Below are positions 34,752 to 43,685 of a DNA stretch of 64,000 nt, in pieces. Where the stretch lies: the NCBI RefSeq assembly GCF_002572525.1, contig NZ_PDBS01000008.1, forward strand, positions 248,001 through 312,000, given 5' to 3'. How positions within the stretch are numbered: position 1 is the stretch's first letter; the number at the start of each line of letters is the position of its first letter. The DNA comes from Natrinema sp. CBA1119 (GTDB taxonomy: Archaea > Halobacteriota > Halobacteria > Halobacteriales > Natrialbaceae). Both the position numbers and the translations under genes were made by a program. The notes beneath the pieces are model-generated. The model made no database searches. It was not told the DNA's origin and saw nothing but the letters and a program-made list of their open reading frames with translations.

Positions 34752-37328
34752 TCATCGATCGATTCGTCGGACGAGCGCGGCGACCGCGACGTAGGCGGGC
34801 AGACACACAGCGAGCACGATGCCGATGAGTCCCCAGTCCGCCGGCTCGAGCGGAACGGTCCCGAAGTACCGGTTGAGCGGCGTGTACAGCACCGCGAACT
34901 GGAGACCAATCGACGCCGCGACTGAGACCATGAGCCACGGATTCGACAGCGTCGGCGTCTCACGCAGCCACCGGATGACGTAGAGCTTCCCGAACTCGAG
35001 GACGACGAACGCCGTGAATACCATCGTCATCGCGTACGCCGTCACCTCGGCGGCTCCCTCGAGCGTGTAGACCATGAGCGCGAGCATGACGAGCGTGGTG
35101 ACGGCCCCGGTCCCGCCGATCAGTCCGAGCATCGGCCGCCCGATGATCCCTCGATCGGGCTCCCGCGGCGGCCGCTCCATCACGTCACCGCTCTCCGGAT
35201 CGGCGCCCAGCGCTAGCGCCGGCAGTCCGTCGGTCAGGAGGTTGATCCACAGTAACTGCACGGCCGGGAGGATGAGATAGCCGTACAGCGAGGCGATGAA
35301 GACGATCGCCACCTCCGCGACGTTCGCGCTGAGGAGGTAGGCGACGAACTTCCAGATATTGTCGAAAATTGCTCGTCCACGCTCGATGGCCCGTTCCATC
35401 GTCGCGTAGTTGTCGTCCAGCAGGACGATGTCCGAGGCCTGTCTGGCGACGTCCGTCCCGCGGATCCCCATCGCGACGCCGACGTCGGCGTTTTTCAGCG
35501 CCGGCGCGTCGTTGACGCCGTCGCCCGTCATCGCAACGTCGTTCCCCCGCGCCTGTAACGCCTGCAGGATCCGCACCTTGTGCTCGGGCGACGTCCGCGC
35601 GAAGACGTCGACGGCCGCCACTCGCTCGCGGAGCGTCTCGTCGTCCATCCCTTCGATGTCCGGGCCCTCGAGTACGTCCGTCCCGATCCCCAGCGACTCC
35701 GCGATCGCCCGCGCGGTCCGGACGTTGTCGCCGGTGACCATCTTCACGGCGATGCCCGCTCGTTTCGTCACGTCGATCGCATCGGCGACCTCCTCGCGGG
35801 GCGGATCGATCATCCCGGTCAGACCGACGAAGGTCAACCCGTCAGCGAGGTCGTCGGCCCCGGCCGGGTCGTCGCGATAGGCCATCGCCAGCACGCGGAG
35901 CGCGTCGTCGCCGAACTCGCGGACCGTCGTTTCGATTCGCTCGCGCCGATCGTCGGACATCGGTTTCGCCCCGTCGGCGGTCAGGATCCGGTCGCAGTTC
36001 TCGACCACGACCTCCGGCGCACCTTTGACGTAGCCGACGTCGTCGTGGACGGTTCCCATCCACTTGCGTTCGGAGGAGAACGGTACCTCGTCGGTCCGCG
36101 GATTGTCGGACCGGAGGCGGTCGAGGTCGAGTCCGCGACCATCGGCCACCTCGAGCAGCGCCAGTTCGGTGGGATCGCCGCCGTCGTCCTCGAGCGTCGA
36201 ATCGTTACAGAGCGCGCCGATTCGCAGGAGGAGTTCCGTCCGGTCGGCGCGCACCGCAGCGTCGGTGTCGGCCGAATCGACGTCGATCACGGCGTCGTTC
36301 ACCCAGAGTTTGCTGACGGTCATCTGTCCTTTCGTCAGCGTCCCCGTCTTGTCGGTACAGACGATGTCGACCGCGCCCAGCGCTTCGACCGCCGGAAGCC
36401 GACGGACCAGCGCATTTTCTTCGGACATCTTCCGGACGCCGAGGGCGAGCGTGAGCGTGACGACGGCCGGCAGCCCCTCCGGAATCGCTGCGACGGCGAG
36501 CGACACCGCGGTCAGCGCGGCCTGGACCGCGGTCGTTCCGCGCACGAGTAACAACGGCGCGACCAGCGCCGAGAGACCGAGAACGCCGAGTCCGAGGGTC
36601 CGACCAAGTTCGTCGAGTTCATCTTGCAGGGGCGTTCGCGTCTCCTCGGTCGCGGCGAGTTCCCGAGCGATCCCGCCGACTTCGGTCGCCATCCCCGTCC
36701 CGGTGACGACCACGACGCCCTTCCCTCGAGTGACATTGGTCCCCTTGTAAACCATGCTCTCGCGCTCCGCGAGGGGCGCCCCTGACTCGACCGGCGCTGC
36801 GGATTTCGCGACCGGAACGCTCTCGCCGGTCAGCGCCGCCTCGTCGGCCTCAAGGTCGGTCGCCTCGAGCAGTCTGCCGTCCGCGGGAACGACGTCACCG
36901 CCGCGAAGAACGACGATATCGCCGGGGACGAGTTCCGTGGCGTCAACCTCGCGCACCTCGCCGTTCCGGCGAACCCTCGCGGTCGGGGACGCCAGTTCGC
37001 GCAGCGACTCGAGGCTTTGCTCGGCGCGATAGTCCTGAACGAATCCGAAGATGCCGTTGGCGACCACGATAATCGCGATCAAGACTGCATCGACGGTGTG
37101 TCCCGCCCAGACCGAGAGGACGGCCGCGGCCAGCAGCACCCAGATCAGGACGCTGTCGAACTGCGTGACGAAAATGTCGACCGGTGACCGTCCGCCGCTT
37201 CGAACGACGTCGTTCTCGCCGTGTTCCTCGAGTCGGCGTCGGACCTCGTCGTCCGTCAGTCCGTCGCGTCTCGACTCGAACCGCTCGACGACGCGCTCGG
37301 CGGGCAGCTCATGTGGGCCTTCGGACAC
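34752..37328 (-). CDS. P-type cation-transporting ATPase (P2-like)
   Basis: An 858-residue ion pump. The N-terminal cation-ATPase domain is followed by LTGES at 166-170, a PEGLP ion-site helix at 283-287, the phosphorylated Asp326 in CTDKTGTLT, the nucleotide-binding domain, then MTGDGVNDAPAL and six C-terminal segments. The PEGLP motif and the long C-terminal domain place it with SERCA/PMR1-like P2A or related P2 pumps; calcium, sodium or a proton could be the ion. Upstream of the DUF211-VIT1 pair with a 45-base gap, so a metal/cation operon is likely. Confidence 0.92.
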   Translation of the reverse strand: MSEGPHELPAERVVERFESRRDGLTDDEVRRRLEEHGENDVVRSGGRSPVDIFVTQFDSVLIWVLLAAAVLSVWAGHTVDAVLIAIIVVANGIFGFVQDYRAEQSLESLRELASPTARVRRNGEVREVDATELVPGDIVVLRGGDVVPADGRLLEATDLEADEAALTGESVPVAKSAAPVESGAPLAERESMVYKGTNVTRGKGVVVVTGTGMATEVGGIARELAATEETRTPLQDELDELGRTLGLGVLGLSALVAPLLLVRGTTAVQAALTAVSLAVAAIPEGLPAVVTLTLALGVRKMSEENALVRRLPAVEALGAVDIVCTDKTGTLTKGQMTVSKLWVNDAVIDVDSADTDAAVRADRTELLLRIGALCNDSTLEDDGGDPTELALLEVADGRGLDLDRLRSDNPRTDEVPFSSERKWMGTVHDDVGYVKGAPEVVVENCDRILTADGAKPMSDDRRERIETTVREFGDDALRVLAMAYRDDPAGADDLADGLTFVGLTGMIDPPREEVADAIDVTKRAGIAVKMVTGDNVRTARAIAESLGIGTDVLEGPDIEGMDDETLRERVAAVDVFARTSPEHKVRILQALQARGNDVAMTGDGVNDAPALKNADVGVAMGIRGTDVARQASDIVLLDDNYATMERAIERGRAIFDNIWKFVAYLLSANVAEVAIVFIASLYGYLILPAVQLLWINLLTDGLPALALGADPESGDVMERPPREPDRGIIGRPMLGLIGGTGAVTTLVMLALMVYTLEGAAEVTAYAMTMVFTAFVVLEFGKLYVIRWLRETPTLSNPWLMVSVAASIGLQFAVLYTPLNRYFGTVPLEPADWGLIGIVLAVCLPAYVAVAALVRRIDR

Positions 37329-37475
37329 GACGCGATTTTACAGCCGAAACACCATAGCTGTATGCGCCGGCCGGACTCTCGACCGCCGTCTGGACGCCGG
37401 TCACCGGCGCTTGCGTTCCCACGGTGAAACAGGTGACGGCAATTTTATACGACGCTAAAGCGAAGCCCCGATCGA

Positions 37476-38549
37476 GTGAACTCCCTCGAAATCGGTCTCA
37501 GGCTGTTCGCCGGAATCGGGCTGATACTCGCGAACGCCTTCTTCGTCGCGATCGAGTTCGCCCTCACCCGCGTCCGACAGTACCCGGAATCGGTGTTCGA
37601 CGAGCCGGGACTCCGGAGGGCGTGGGAGATGACGGACGACCTCGAGGTCTATCTCACGAGCTGCCAGGTCGGGATCAGTGCGACGAGCATCGCCGTCGGA
37701 ATCGTCGCCGAGCCGGCCCTCGCGACGCTGGTCAGTCCGCTGTTCGAGACCACGACCCTCGCGTCCGCGGGCGCCGGCGCCGTTACCGCGTTCGTCATCA
37801 TTAACCTCCTTCACCTCACCCACGGCGAACAGACGCCGACCTACCTCGGCGTCGAGCGGACGAAGTTCGTCGCGAAATACGGCGCGACACCGCTGTACTG
37901 GTACGCGTGGCTGCTCTCGCCCGTCATCTGGTTCGGCGACGCGGTCGCGAAGTGGACGCTCCGACGGTTCGGCATCGAGATGACCGGCGCGTGGCTCGAG
38001 ACCGAGACCGAGATCATCGAGACGCGGGCCGACCTCCGGAACCGACTCGCGTCCGTCCTCGAGCGGGGCGAACTCCCCGACGAGCGGCGCGAGGAGATAC
38101 TCAACGCGTTCACCGTCGGCGAACGGCCCGTCGAGGACGTCATGACCGACATCGACGACATCGTCTTTCTCTCGCGGACGGCATCGGTCGAGGAGAACCT
38201 GGCCCGGATCGGATCGAGTCCCCATACGCGATTTCCGCTGATCGAGGACGAACCCGAGGAATTCGTCGGCATCGTCTACGTCCCGACGGTCGTTGACCAA
38301 ATCGACGACCTCCGAGCCGGTTCGGTCACGCTCGATGACCTCGCGACGCCGCCGATGACGCTCTCTGCTGACACGCACGTCAGTGACGCCATCGACGACC
38401 TCCAGGCGGCCCATCAGGAACTCGCACTCGTCGAAGCCGACGGCGACATCGTCGGGCTCCTCACGGCGACGGACGCGCTCGAGGAACTGGTCGGTGCGTT
38501 CGACGATCCGCTCGACACGGTGGACTTCGTGGCTGACCGGCATCGGTGA
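37476..38549 (+). CDS. CNNM/CorC-like DUF21 plus CBS-pair membrane protein
   Basis: Starts at the GTG at 37476 and gives 357 residues. The N-terminal DUF21 domain has about three membrane helices (GLILANAFFVAIEFALTRVR, CQVGISATSIAVGIV, NLLHLTHGEQTPTYLGVER), and a CBS pair follows (VGERPVEDVMTDIDDIVFL to ADGDIVGLLTATDALEEL). The C-terminal CorC_HlyC domain is absent. CNNM proteins move magnesium or sodium. Divergent from the P-type ATPase with a 147-base gap, consistent with joint cation control. Confidence 0.88.
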   Translation: MNSLEIGLRLFAGIGLILANAFFVAIEFALTRVRQYPESVFDEPGLRRAWEMTDDLEVYLTSCQVGISATSIAVGIVAEPALATLVSPLFETTTLASAGAGAVTAFVIINLLHLTHGEQTPTYLGVERTKFVAKYGATPLYWYAWLLSPVIWFGDAVAKWTLRRFGIEMTGAWLETETEIIETRADLRNRLASVLERGELPDERREEILNAFTVGERPVEDVMTDIDDIVFLSRTASVEENLARIGSSPHTRFPLIEDEPEEFVGIVYVPTVVDQIDDLRAGSVTLDDLATPPMTLSADTHVSDAIDDLQAAHQELALVEADGDIVGLLTATDALEELVGAFDDPLDTVDFVADRHR

Positions 38550-38871
38550 GCGACTCCCGGACGAGCCAGCCGAACGCACCACGGAGGCCGACCGGCAGCG
38601 TTCGGATCGCGACCACGTCGCTTACGATCGACCCACGAACAGGGATACACGGCTCCCACTCGAACGGGTCACATGGCCGAATTCGTCCTCGTTCCCCATC
38701 GATAGCAGCGAGACGTCAACCGTCACGCTCGAGATTTCAAGACGAATGCGTTCCACGCGCCTTCTGCTGGGTATCAGCATCGTCATCAGAACGCTCCGAG
38801 TTCTGCTTGGCTCGAAACCGCGAGCGCTTTTCGAACGGCGTGACTGTCGTCTGTGTCGGTCAGTGAACCGA
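38550..38871. other. 322-base intergenic stretch
   Basis: Between the CNNM-like gene and the convergent FMN-binding gene. A plus-strand frame includes RLLLGISIVIRTLRVLLG, but it has no recognisable family. I see no repeat or RNA gene in it. Confidence 0.4.
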
Positions 38872-39336
38872 TCAGACGACGCTCTCGCGCGATCCGACGA
38901 ACTGACCGCGGCCGGTCTTTTCGGTAACGTCCAGTTCGTACCACACCGTCTCGTATTCGGAGACCGGGTTATTGAACACTTCGAGGGCTGCTTCTTCGCC
39001 GACCTCGGAGAACAGTGTCGCCGCGTCGGTCAGATCGGAGTGATCGACCTGTCGGATCCGTCCCCGGAGAACGACGCTCTTCCATTGATCTTTGGTGGCC
39101 CACTCGTAGACCGTGAGGCTCGCGACGTTCGTCTCCGTGACGAACGATCGTTTCGTGCTGTCATTATCCATTATGAACCGGAAGAAACACCGATTCGAAC
39201 CGCTGTCGTACGCGAACGCGATCGGGATCGTGTAGGCCTGCCCGCCTTTCGCGATACCCAGTACGCCGAGGCCCTGCTCCCGCAGAAACGCGTCGATCTC
39301 CTCGGCGTCTAGTTCGACACCGATGTCTGGTGACAT
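38872..39336 (-). CDS. pyridoxamine 5'-phosphate oxidase-like FMN-binding protein
   Basis: The ATG at 39336 gives 154 residues starting MSPDIGVELDAEEIDAFLRE; the frame is open much further upstream but only with arginine-rich sequence. GVLGIAKGGQAYTIPIAFAY, CFFRFIMDNDSTKRSFVTET and VVLRGRIRQVDHSD follow the split-barrel pattern. It ends in a partly conserved tail, RGQFVGSRESVV. It is closest to the product at 30964 among the three paralogs. Substrate is unknown. Confidence 0.85.
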   Translation of the reverse strand: MSPDIGVELDAEEIDAFLREQGLGVLGIAKGGQAYTIPIAFAYDSGSNRCFFRFIMDNDSTKRSFVTETNVASLTVYEWATKDQWKSVVLRGRIRQVDHSDLTDAATLFSEVGEEAALEVFNNPVSEYETVWYELDVTEKTGRGQFVGSRESVV

Positions 39337-39586
39337 ACCGCATCGTACGACGTCAGGCGAGAAAAAAACCGGTCCCGGTCGACCGTCTCCCTCGAGACGG
39401 CCTTGCAGGACGATCTCTCGAACGGTGATCGTTGGTGGGCTACCGCCGACGCTATCGGAGTGTAGCGGGCGAGGGTGACGTCGCGTCGACCTCGTCGCAC
39501 GCCCATCGCCAAGGGAGTCCGCTCTCGAGTAGCGTTCTTCGACGCACACGTTTCGGAAGAGGGATTTCCGAGGGACGTGAATGCGA

Positions 39587-40495
39587 CTACGACCCCTCAG
39601 ATGCCGATTCACGGACCGTTAGGACGGGAACCGGAGCCGTTCGAATGAGGTGCTCGGTGACGCTTCCCAGCACGTACCGATCGAAGCCCGTCCGGCCGTG
39701 GGTCCCGACGACGACGAGATCGATGTCCTGTTCCTCGATGTACGAGCGGATCGCCTCCTGGACCGATGACTCGTACGCAACCGTTTCAGCGGCCGGCTCG
39801 ACGCCACGGGTTTCCGCGACCGACGACGCCTCGTCGAGGATCTCGTCCGCGGCCGCCTCGAGCATCGCCGTTTTGATATCGGAGCGGACGTCGACGCCAA
39901 CGCTGACGACGTCGACGACCGTAAGGAGGTGAAGCGCCGCGCCGGTCGTGCTCGCGACGTCGACGCCTAACTCGAGCGCGTCCCTCGCACACTCGCTTCC
40001 GTCGGTCGGGGCCAGCACGTGTCGGTACGGATACGTCAACTCGGTTTCGGCGTCCGGGCGTATCGTCAGTACAGGGCCGTCCGCACGCCTGACGACGCGC
40101 TCGGTGGTACTGCCCAGCAGGAACCGCTCGAGCCCCCGACGTCCGTGCGTCGGCATGACGGTGAGGTCGATATCGTGCGACGCTGCGTAGTCGATAATCT
40201 CCCGATACGGTTCTCCCCTCTCGACCGCGGTGACCGCGTCGATTCCCCGGCCCTCTGCTCGGTCGGCGGCGTCGCGCACGATTCGGTCGGCCTCCCGCTC
40301 GAGGGCATCGACAACGTCGCCCTCCATCTGAAACGGACTGTACAGCACCGTATCCATGACGGTGAGAACGTGCACCGTCGACCCGTGTTCGGCAGCGATA
40401 TCGAGGACGTGCTCGAGCGCGGTGGCCGCCCCCTCACTGCCGTCGGTTGGGAAGAGGAGGCGATCGAACGTCGCGCTCGTTTCGGGAGCGGTCAC
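39587..40495 (-). CDS. tandem-domain universal stress protein
   Basis: A 302-residue protein with two complete Usp domains. The first begins FDRLLFPTDGSEGAATALEH and ends with THGRRGLERFLLGSTTERVV; the second begins RHVLAPTDGSECARDALELG and ends with GTHGRTGFDRYVLGSVTEHL. Both keep the ATP loop, so it may bind two nucleotides and act as an internal dimer. It is transcribed away from the DUF2270 gene's end (196-base gap). Confidence 0.93.
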   Translation of the reverse strand: MTAPETSATFDRLLFPTDGSEGAATALEHVLDIAAEHGSTVHVLTVMDTVLYSPFQMEGDVVDALEREADRIVRDAADRAEGRGIDAVTAVERGEPYREIIDYAASHDIDLTVMPTHGRRGLERFLLGSTTERVVRRADGPVLTIRPDAETELTYPYRHVLAPTDGSECARDALELGVDVASTTGAALHLLTVVDVVSVGVDVRSDIKTAMLEAAADEILDEASSVAETRGVEPAAETVAYESSVQEAIRSYIEEQDIDLVVVGTHGRTGFDRYVLGSVTEHLIRTAPVPVLTVRESASEGS

Positions 40496-40691
40496 GTTCG
40501 GACACCTGCCGTCGCGTTTCGGGGTTCAGGTCCGATTCTCGCCCGTGACAGTCGTCGTTCCGTCTCGCGGCGTCCCATGACCGTCCGATACGCGAGAAAC
40601 GGGGATAAACTGCAGGGGTACCTCGAAAAAGCGGCGCAGCCGGTGTGGGGCACGTTCCGGCTCCGCCCCGACCGGTGTCGTCGCTCCCGGC

Positions 40692-41396
40692 TCAGCGGTG
40701 CCGGCCGATCTCCGCCTCGTGGAGTTCGTCCTCGGCTTCCCACGTTCGCGGCCGGACCGTGACGAACACGGCGAGGAGGTAGCACGCGGCGACCACCGCA
40801 AAGACGAGGAGACCGGGGATCTCGCCGATTGCGGCGCTTTCGGGCCACGATCGGCTGGCGAACGACGTGACGCGGATGACCCACGCACCCAGGATTATCG
40901 TATACAGAACCAGGTAGATCCGCCGCAGGCGATGGGCGATCGCCTCTTCGATTGAGATCTTGATCGTCGGTCGTCGGTAGTCCTGACTCAGCTTCTCGCG
41001 CCACGACGGATCGACGACACCGGCGGAGGGGTCGAGCCCGTACGCGAAGACGTTCTTCTGGAACGTTCGGACGCGTCCGCGCCAGATGTCGTACCCGCGG
41101 TAGCGACGGGCCTCGATGACCAGAAACGCGGTCACTGCCGCCGCACCCAGCAACACGACGTAGTGGGGATTGTTCCGACTCGAGAACGACCACGTCAGGA
41201 TCGCGCTCATCACGACGATCGCCCAGTACGTCGTCTGATCGAGCCGCTCGCGCCAGAACTTCATCCGGTGGATCTCGCCGCGGTAGAGGTGGGCCATGGC
41301 CGAACTCGGTCCCATGTCTTCGTCCAGGAGGCCGGCCCCTATCTCCCGGTGTTCTGCGTCGTTCGGATCGACGTCTTTCGTCGACTCTCTGTCCAT
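40692..41396 (-). CDS. DUF2270 family membrane protein
   Basis: A 234-residue protein starting MDRESTKDVDPNDAEHREIG. The family signature AHLYRGEIHRMKFWRERLDQ is followed by membrane segments TTYWAIVVMSAILTWSF, VVLLGAAAVTAFLVIEARRY, IYLVLYTIILGAWVIRV and LLVFAVVAACYLLAVFVTVR. The conserved intracellular stretch VFAYGLDPSAGVVDPSWR lies between pairs. Function of DUF2270 is unknown; it is common in haloarchaea. Confidence 0.9.
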   Translation of the reverse strand: MDRESTKDVDPNDAEHREIGAGLLDEDMGPSSAMAHLYRGEIHRMKFWRERLDQTTYWAIVVMSAILTWSFSSRNNPHYVVLLGAAAVTAFLVIEARRYRGYDIWRGRVRTFQKNVFAYGLDPSAGVVDPSWREKLSQDYRRPTIKISIEEAIAHRLRRIYLVLYTIILGAWVIRVTSFASRSWPESAAIGEIPGLLVFAVVAACYLLAVFVTVRPRTWEAEDELHEAEIGRHR

Positions 41397-41524
41397 CGTT
41401 GTTGATCGTTCTCGAGCGACGACGAAAAGCGAGGTGGATTCCGCCGCGCGAAGGCTGAATCTCAGCTGGGAGGAATGTGGACTCGAGTATATCCCGTACC
41501 GACACGTCTGTCCCAGTGATACAC

Positions 41525-41902
41525 ATGAATTTCGGATCGATCGGTCGTCTCGTCGCCACCGGCCTGGCGACCTTCCTGCTCGTCACCGTTACGGTGACAG
41601 AACTTCTCCAGTCGCGCATCGAATTCTCGCTGCTGGTCGGTATCCCGGCAGGGCTGGTCGCCGGCGCGGTCGCCGGTGGCCTCGTCGCTTGGGGAGACGC
41701 CGACGGCGCGCCGGAACGGCGGCGGCGGATCGCGTCCTCGTTTGGCGCCTTCGCGATGGCCGTTCTCGTAGCGATCGTCGCAGGACTGCTCCTTCCGATC
41801 GGGACTGCACTGACCATCGTCGTCGGCACGGTCGTCGGTCTGATAACCGCCGTCGGAGTCTACCGCCGCGACGGCGGCCGCGCTCGTGCCCGCCGAGTCT
41901 GA
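41525..41902 (+). CDS. small membrane protein with four predicted helices
   Basis: The ATG at 41525 gives 125 residues starting MNFGSIGRLVATGLATFLLV. Hydrophobic segments are LLVGIPAGLVAGAVAGGLVA, FGAFAMAVLVAIVAGLLLPI and ALTIVVGTVVGLITAVGVY, all glycine/alanine-rich. The family is widespread in haloarchaea but of unknown function. It is divergent from the DUF2270 gene, with a 128-base gap. Confidence 0.7.
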   Translation: MNFGSIGRLVATGLATFLLVTVTVTELLQSRIEFSLLVGIPAGLVAGAVAGGLVAWGDADGAPERRRRIASSFGAFAMAVLVAIVAGLLLPIGTALTIVVGTVVGLITAVGVYRRDGGRARARRV

Positions 41903-41965
41903 TCGGCGACCCGAAACTGGAACCGAACCCGGCCTGTATCATCAGGTGCGCCCACGAGCGCCGAG

Positions 41966-42260
41966 GTGTTCGTCGTGCAGCTATGGATCCTCGGCCCGGC
42001 GAGTTTTGCCCCGTTCATCTTGTTCGGCGTGCCACTCGGCATCCCCGACCCGTGGATTGAGACCGGCGCATTGCACTTTCTCTTCCTCGGCTGGGCGCTT
42101 CCGATCGCGCTCGCGGGCTCGCTGCTCGTCGCCCGCTCCCTCTACGAGGCGGGTATTCCGACCATGTCGGACGGTGAGTTCGAGATCGCCCCTGACGAAT
42201 TCGAAGCGCGACGGCGGCTGCTGTACGGACTCCGAGTCCGACGCTCGAGCGTGGCCGTCG
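41966..42260 (+). CDS. small membrane protein, 3' end uncertain
   Basis: From the GTG at 41966 the product starts FVVQLWILGPASFAPFILFG, followed by a second hydrophobic segment FLFLGWALPIALAGSLLVAR and a polar tail (DEFEARRRLLYGLRV). The coding character fades after about 42260, but the frame has no stop until 42949, where it would run across the whole SHOCT gene in another frame. A lost stop or small frameshift near 42260 is likely, so the end given is an estimate. No family recognised. Confidence 0.4.
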
Positions 42261-42359
42261 CGGAAAACCGACTGCTTTCCCTGACGCAGACAGACGACCA
42301 GTTTTCAGTGACCGGTATCCACCATACCGTTCAAGGCTGTGGCAACCAAAGGGGGATAT

Positions 42360-42716
42360 ATGGCAACCGACGATTCTCTGATTCGGACACTGTTGATCGT
42401 TATCGTTGCGATCCTTCTCCTGCCGGTTCTCATGATGGCGATCACGATGCCCATGATGGGCGTCTGGGGCGGGGGTCATATGTGGGACGGCGGGATGTGG
42501 AACGGCACTGGAGCCACGTGGATGTGGCCGCTCATGTCGATCATCCCGTTACTGGTCATACTCGGTCTCGGATATCTCCTGTACAGCGCGGTTCGCCAGT
42601 CCGGCGGGCAACGGGCGGATCCTGCACTCGAGGAACTGAGAACCGCCTACGCCCGCGGCGACCTCACGGACGAGGAGTTCGAGGAGCGCCGCGAACGATT
42701 GCGACGGGAGAAGTAG
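42360..42716 (+). CDS. SHOCT-domain membrane protein
   Basis: The ATG at 42360 is preceded by AAAGGGGGA, a good ribosome-binding site; an in-frame GTG at 42339 is possible. The 118-residue product has an N-terminal membrane segment (TLLIVIVAILLLPVLMMAI), a glycine/methionine/tryptophan-rich loop (GGGHMWDGGMW), a second segment (MSIIPLLVILGLGYLLYS) and a C-terminal SHOCT motif (DPALEELRTAYARGDLTDEE). SHOCT is an oligomerisation or localisation motif. A second such protein lies at 45072-45440. Confidence 0.85.
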   Translation: MATDDSLIRTLLIVIVAILLLPVLMMAITMPMMGVWGGGHMWDGGMWNGTGATWMWPLMSIIPLLVILGLGYLLYSAVRQSGGQRADPALEELRTAYARGDLTDEEFEERRERLRREK

Positions 42717-43037
42717 TACGCTGGTGGACGCATGCCGGGCCGAACGCTGCCTCTTCCGGCCGACAGTGTCCTCGTTTGTTGTCGGGCTCCGATGTCGGGG
42801 GCGGCCATCTGTGTCGGTATCGCGGCGTGAGCCGACCGAGAACGGATTCTTCGCTCCGATATACCTATGTTGGACGGACCATAGCTCTTGGTTCATCCCG
42901 ACTTGGCGTTCCCCTCGAAGTCATGCACGAACACGTCGCGAGCCGATAATACCGTCGCCGATCGTGGTATCGAGTCTGGCGTGCGAGAAGTTCGACGGAT
43001 TTCGCGCTGATACTCGAGGCGAATGCAGTGGCGGACC
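42717..43037. other. 321-base intergenic stretch
   Basis: Lies between the SHOCT gene and the convergent DUF1641 gene. Open frames here are shadows or unrecognised. No repeat element was found in it. Confidence 0.4.
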
Positions 43038-43685
43038 TTATCGCTCGGACTGCTCCCGTCGCCTCCGCCCCGTATTGCGAGCGATGGCGATCACGAACCC
43101 CAGACCCCGCCGAACGTCGAGGTCTCTGAGGGCACGCACCAGCCCGCGTACACCAAGCGGTTTCGTCGGTTCGTCACCCGCTTCACCCACGGCCTCGAGC
43201 ACGTCCTCGAGCGTCCGGGCCACGTCGTCGTCGGTCGCAGTGTCGGCGACCTCACCGAGGCGCGTCCCGGTCGCCGCGAGGTCCGTAACCATGTCGTCGT
43301 CCATCGCATTCGATGCGAGCGCGAGCAGGTCCGCCATCGCCAGCAGGTCGTCGAGCGTGCCCGACCGCTGCAGGCGAGCGAGAGTCTCGATCGCGTCGGC
43401 CAACTCGTCGGCGTTCTCGCCGGTCGCCTCGCCGAGTCGCGCGGCTTCGGGCGTCGCCAGTCCGTCGGCCGCGGCGCCGAGGTTCGTCGCCGTTCCAGCG
43501 AGTTCCTCGACCATCCGGTCGTCCATCGCGGCGGTCGCGAGGTCCGCGGTGTCGAGCAGTTCGTTGACGACGCCGAGGCGCTCGAGGAATCGAGCGACTT
43601 CGTCGGGGTTGTCGGCAACGAGATCCTCGAGGGTCGCTGCGTCCTCGGCGGCTTCCGGCGCGGGTTCGGATTCAGGTTCGGACAT
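43038..43685 (-). CDS. DUF1641 family protein
   Basis: A 215-residue acidic, helix-rich protein. The repetitive pattern LGVVNELLDTADLATAAMDD, then LLAMADLLALASNAMDDDMV, and the C-terminal GLVRALRDLDVRRGLGFVIA are diagnostic of DUF1641, found beside sulfide:quinone oxidoreductase and formate dehydrogenase-like genes. It begins directly after the SQR stop (one-base spacing) and is the last gene of the SHOCT-TusA-SQR-DUF1641 operon. The family is thought to assist the oxidoreductase; its exact action is unknown. Confidence 0.88.
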   Translation of the reverse strand: MSEPESEPAPEAAEDAATLEDLVADNPDEVARFLERLGVVNELLDTADLATAAMDDRMVEELAGTATNLGAAADGLATPEAARLGEATGENADELADAIETLARLQRSGTLDDLLAMADLLALASNAMDDDMVTDLAATGTRLGEVADTATDDDVARTLEDVLEAVGEAGDEPTKPLGVRGLVRALRDLDVRRGLGFVIAIARNTGRRRREQSER

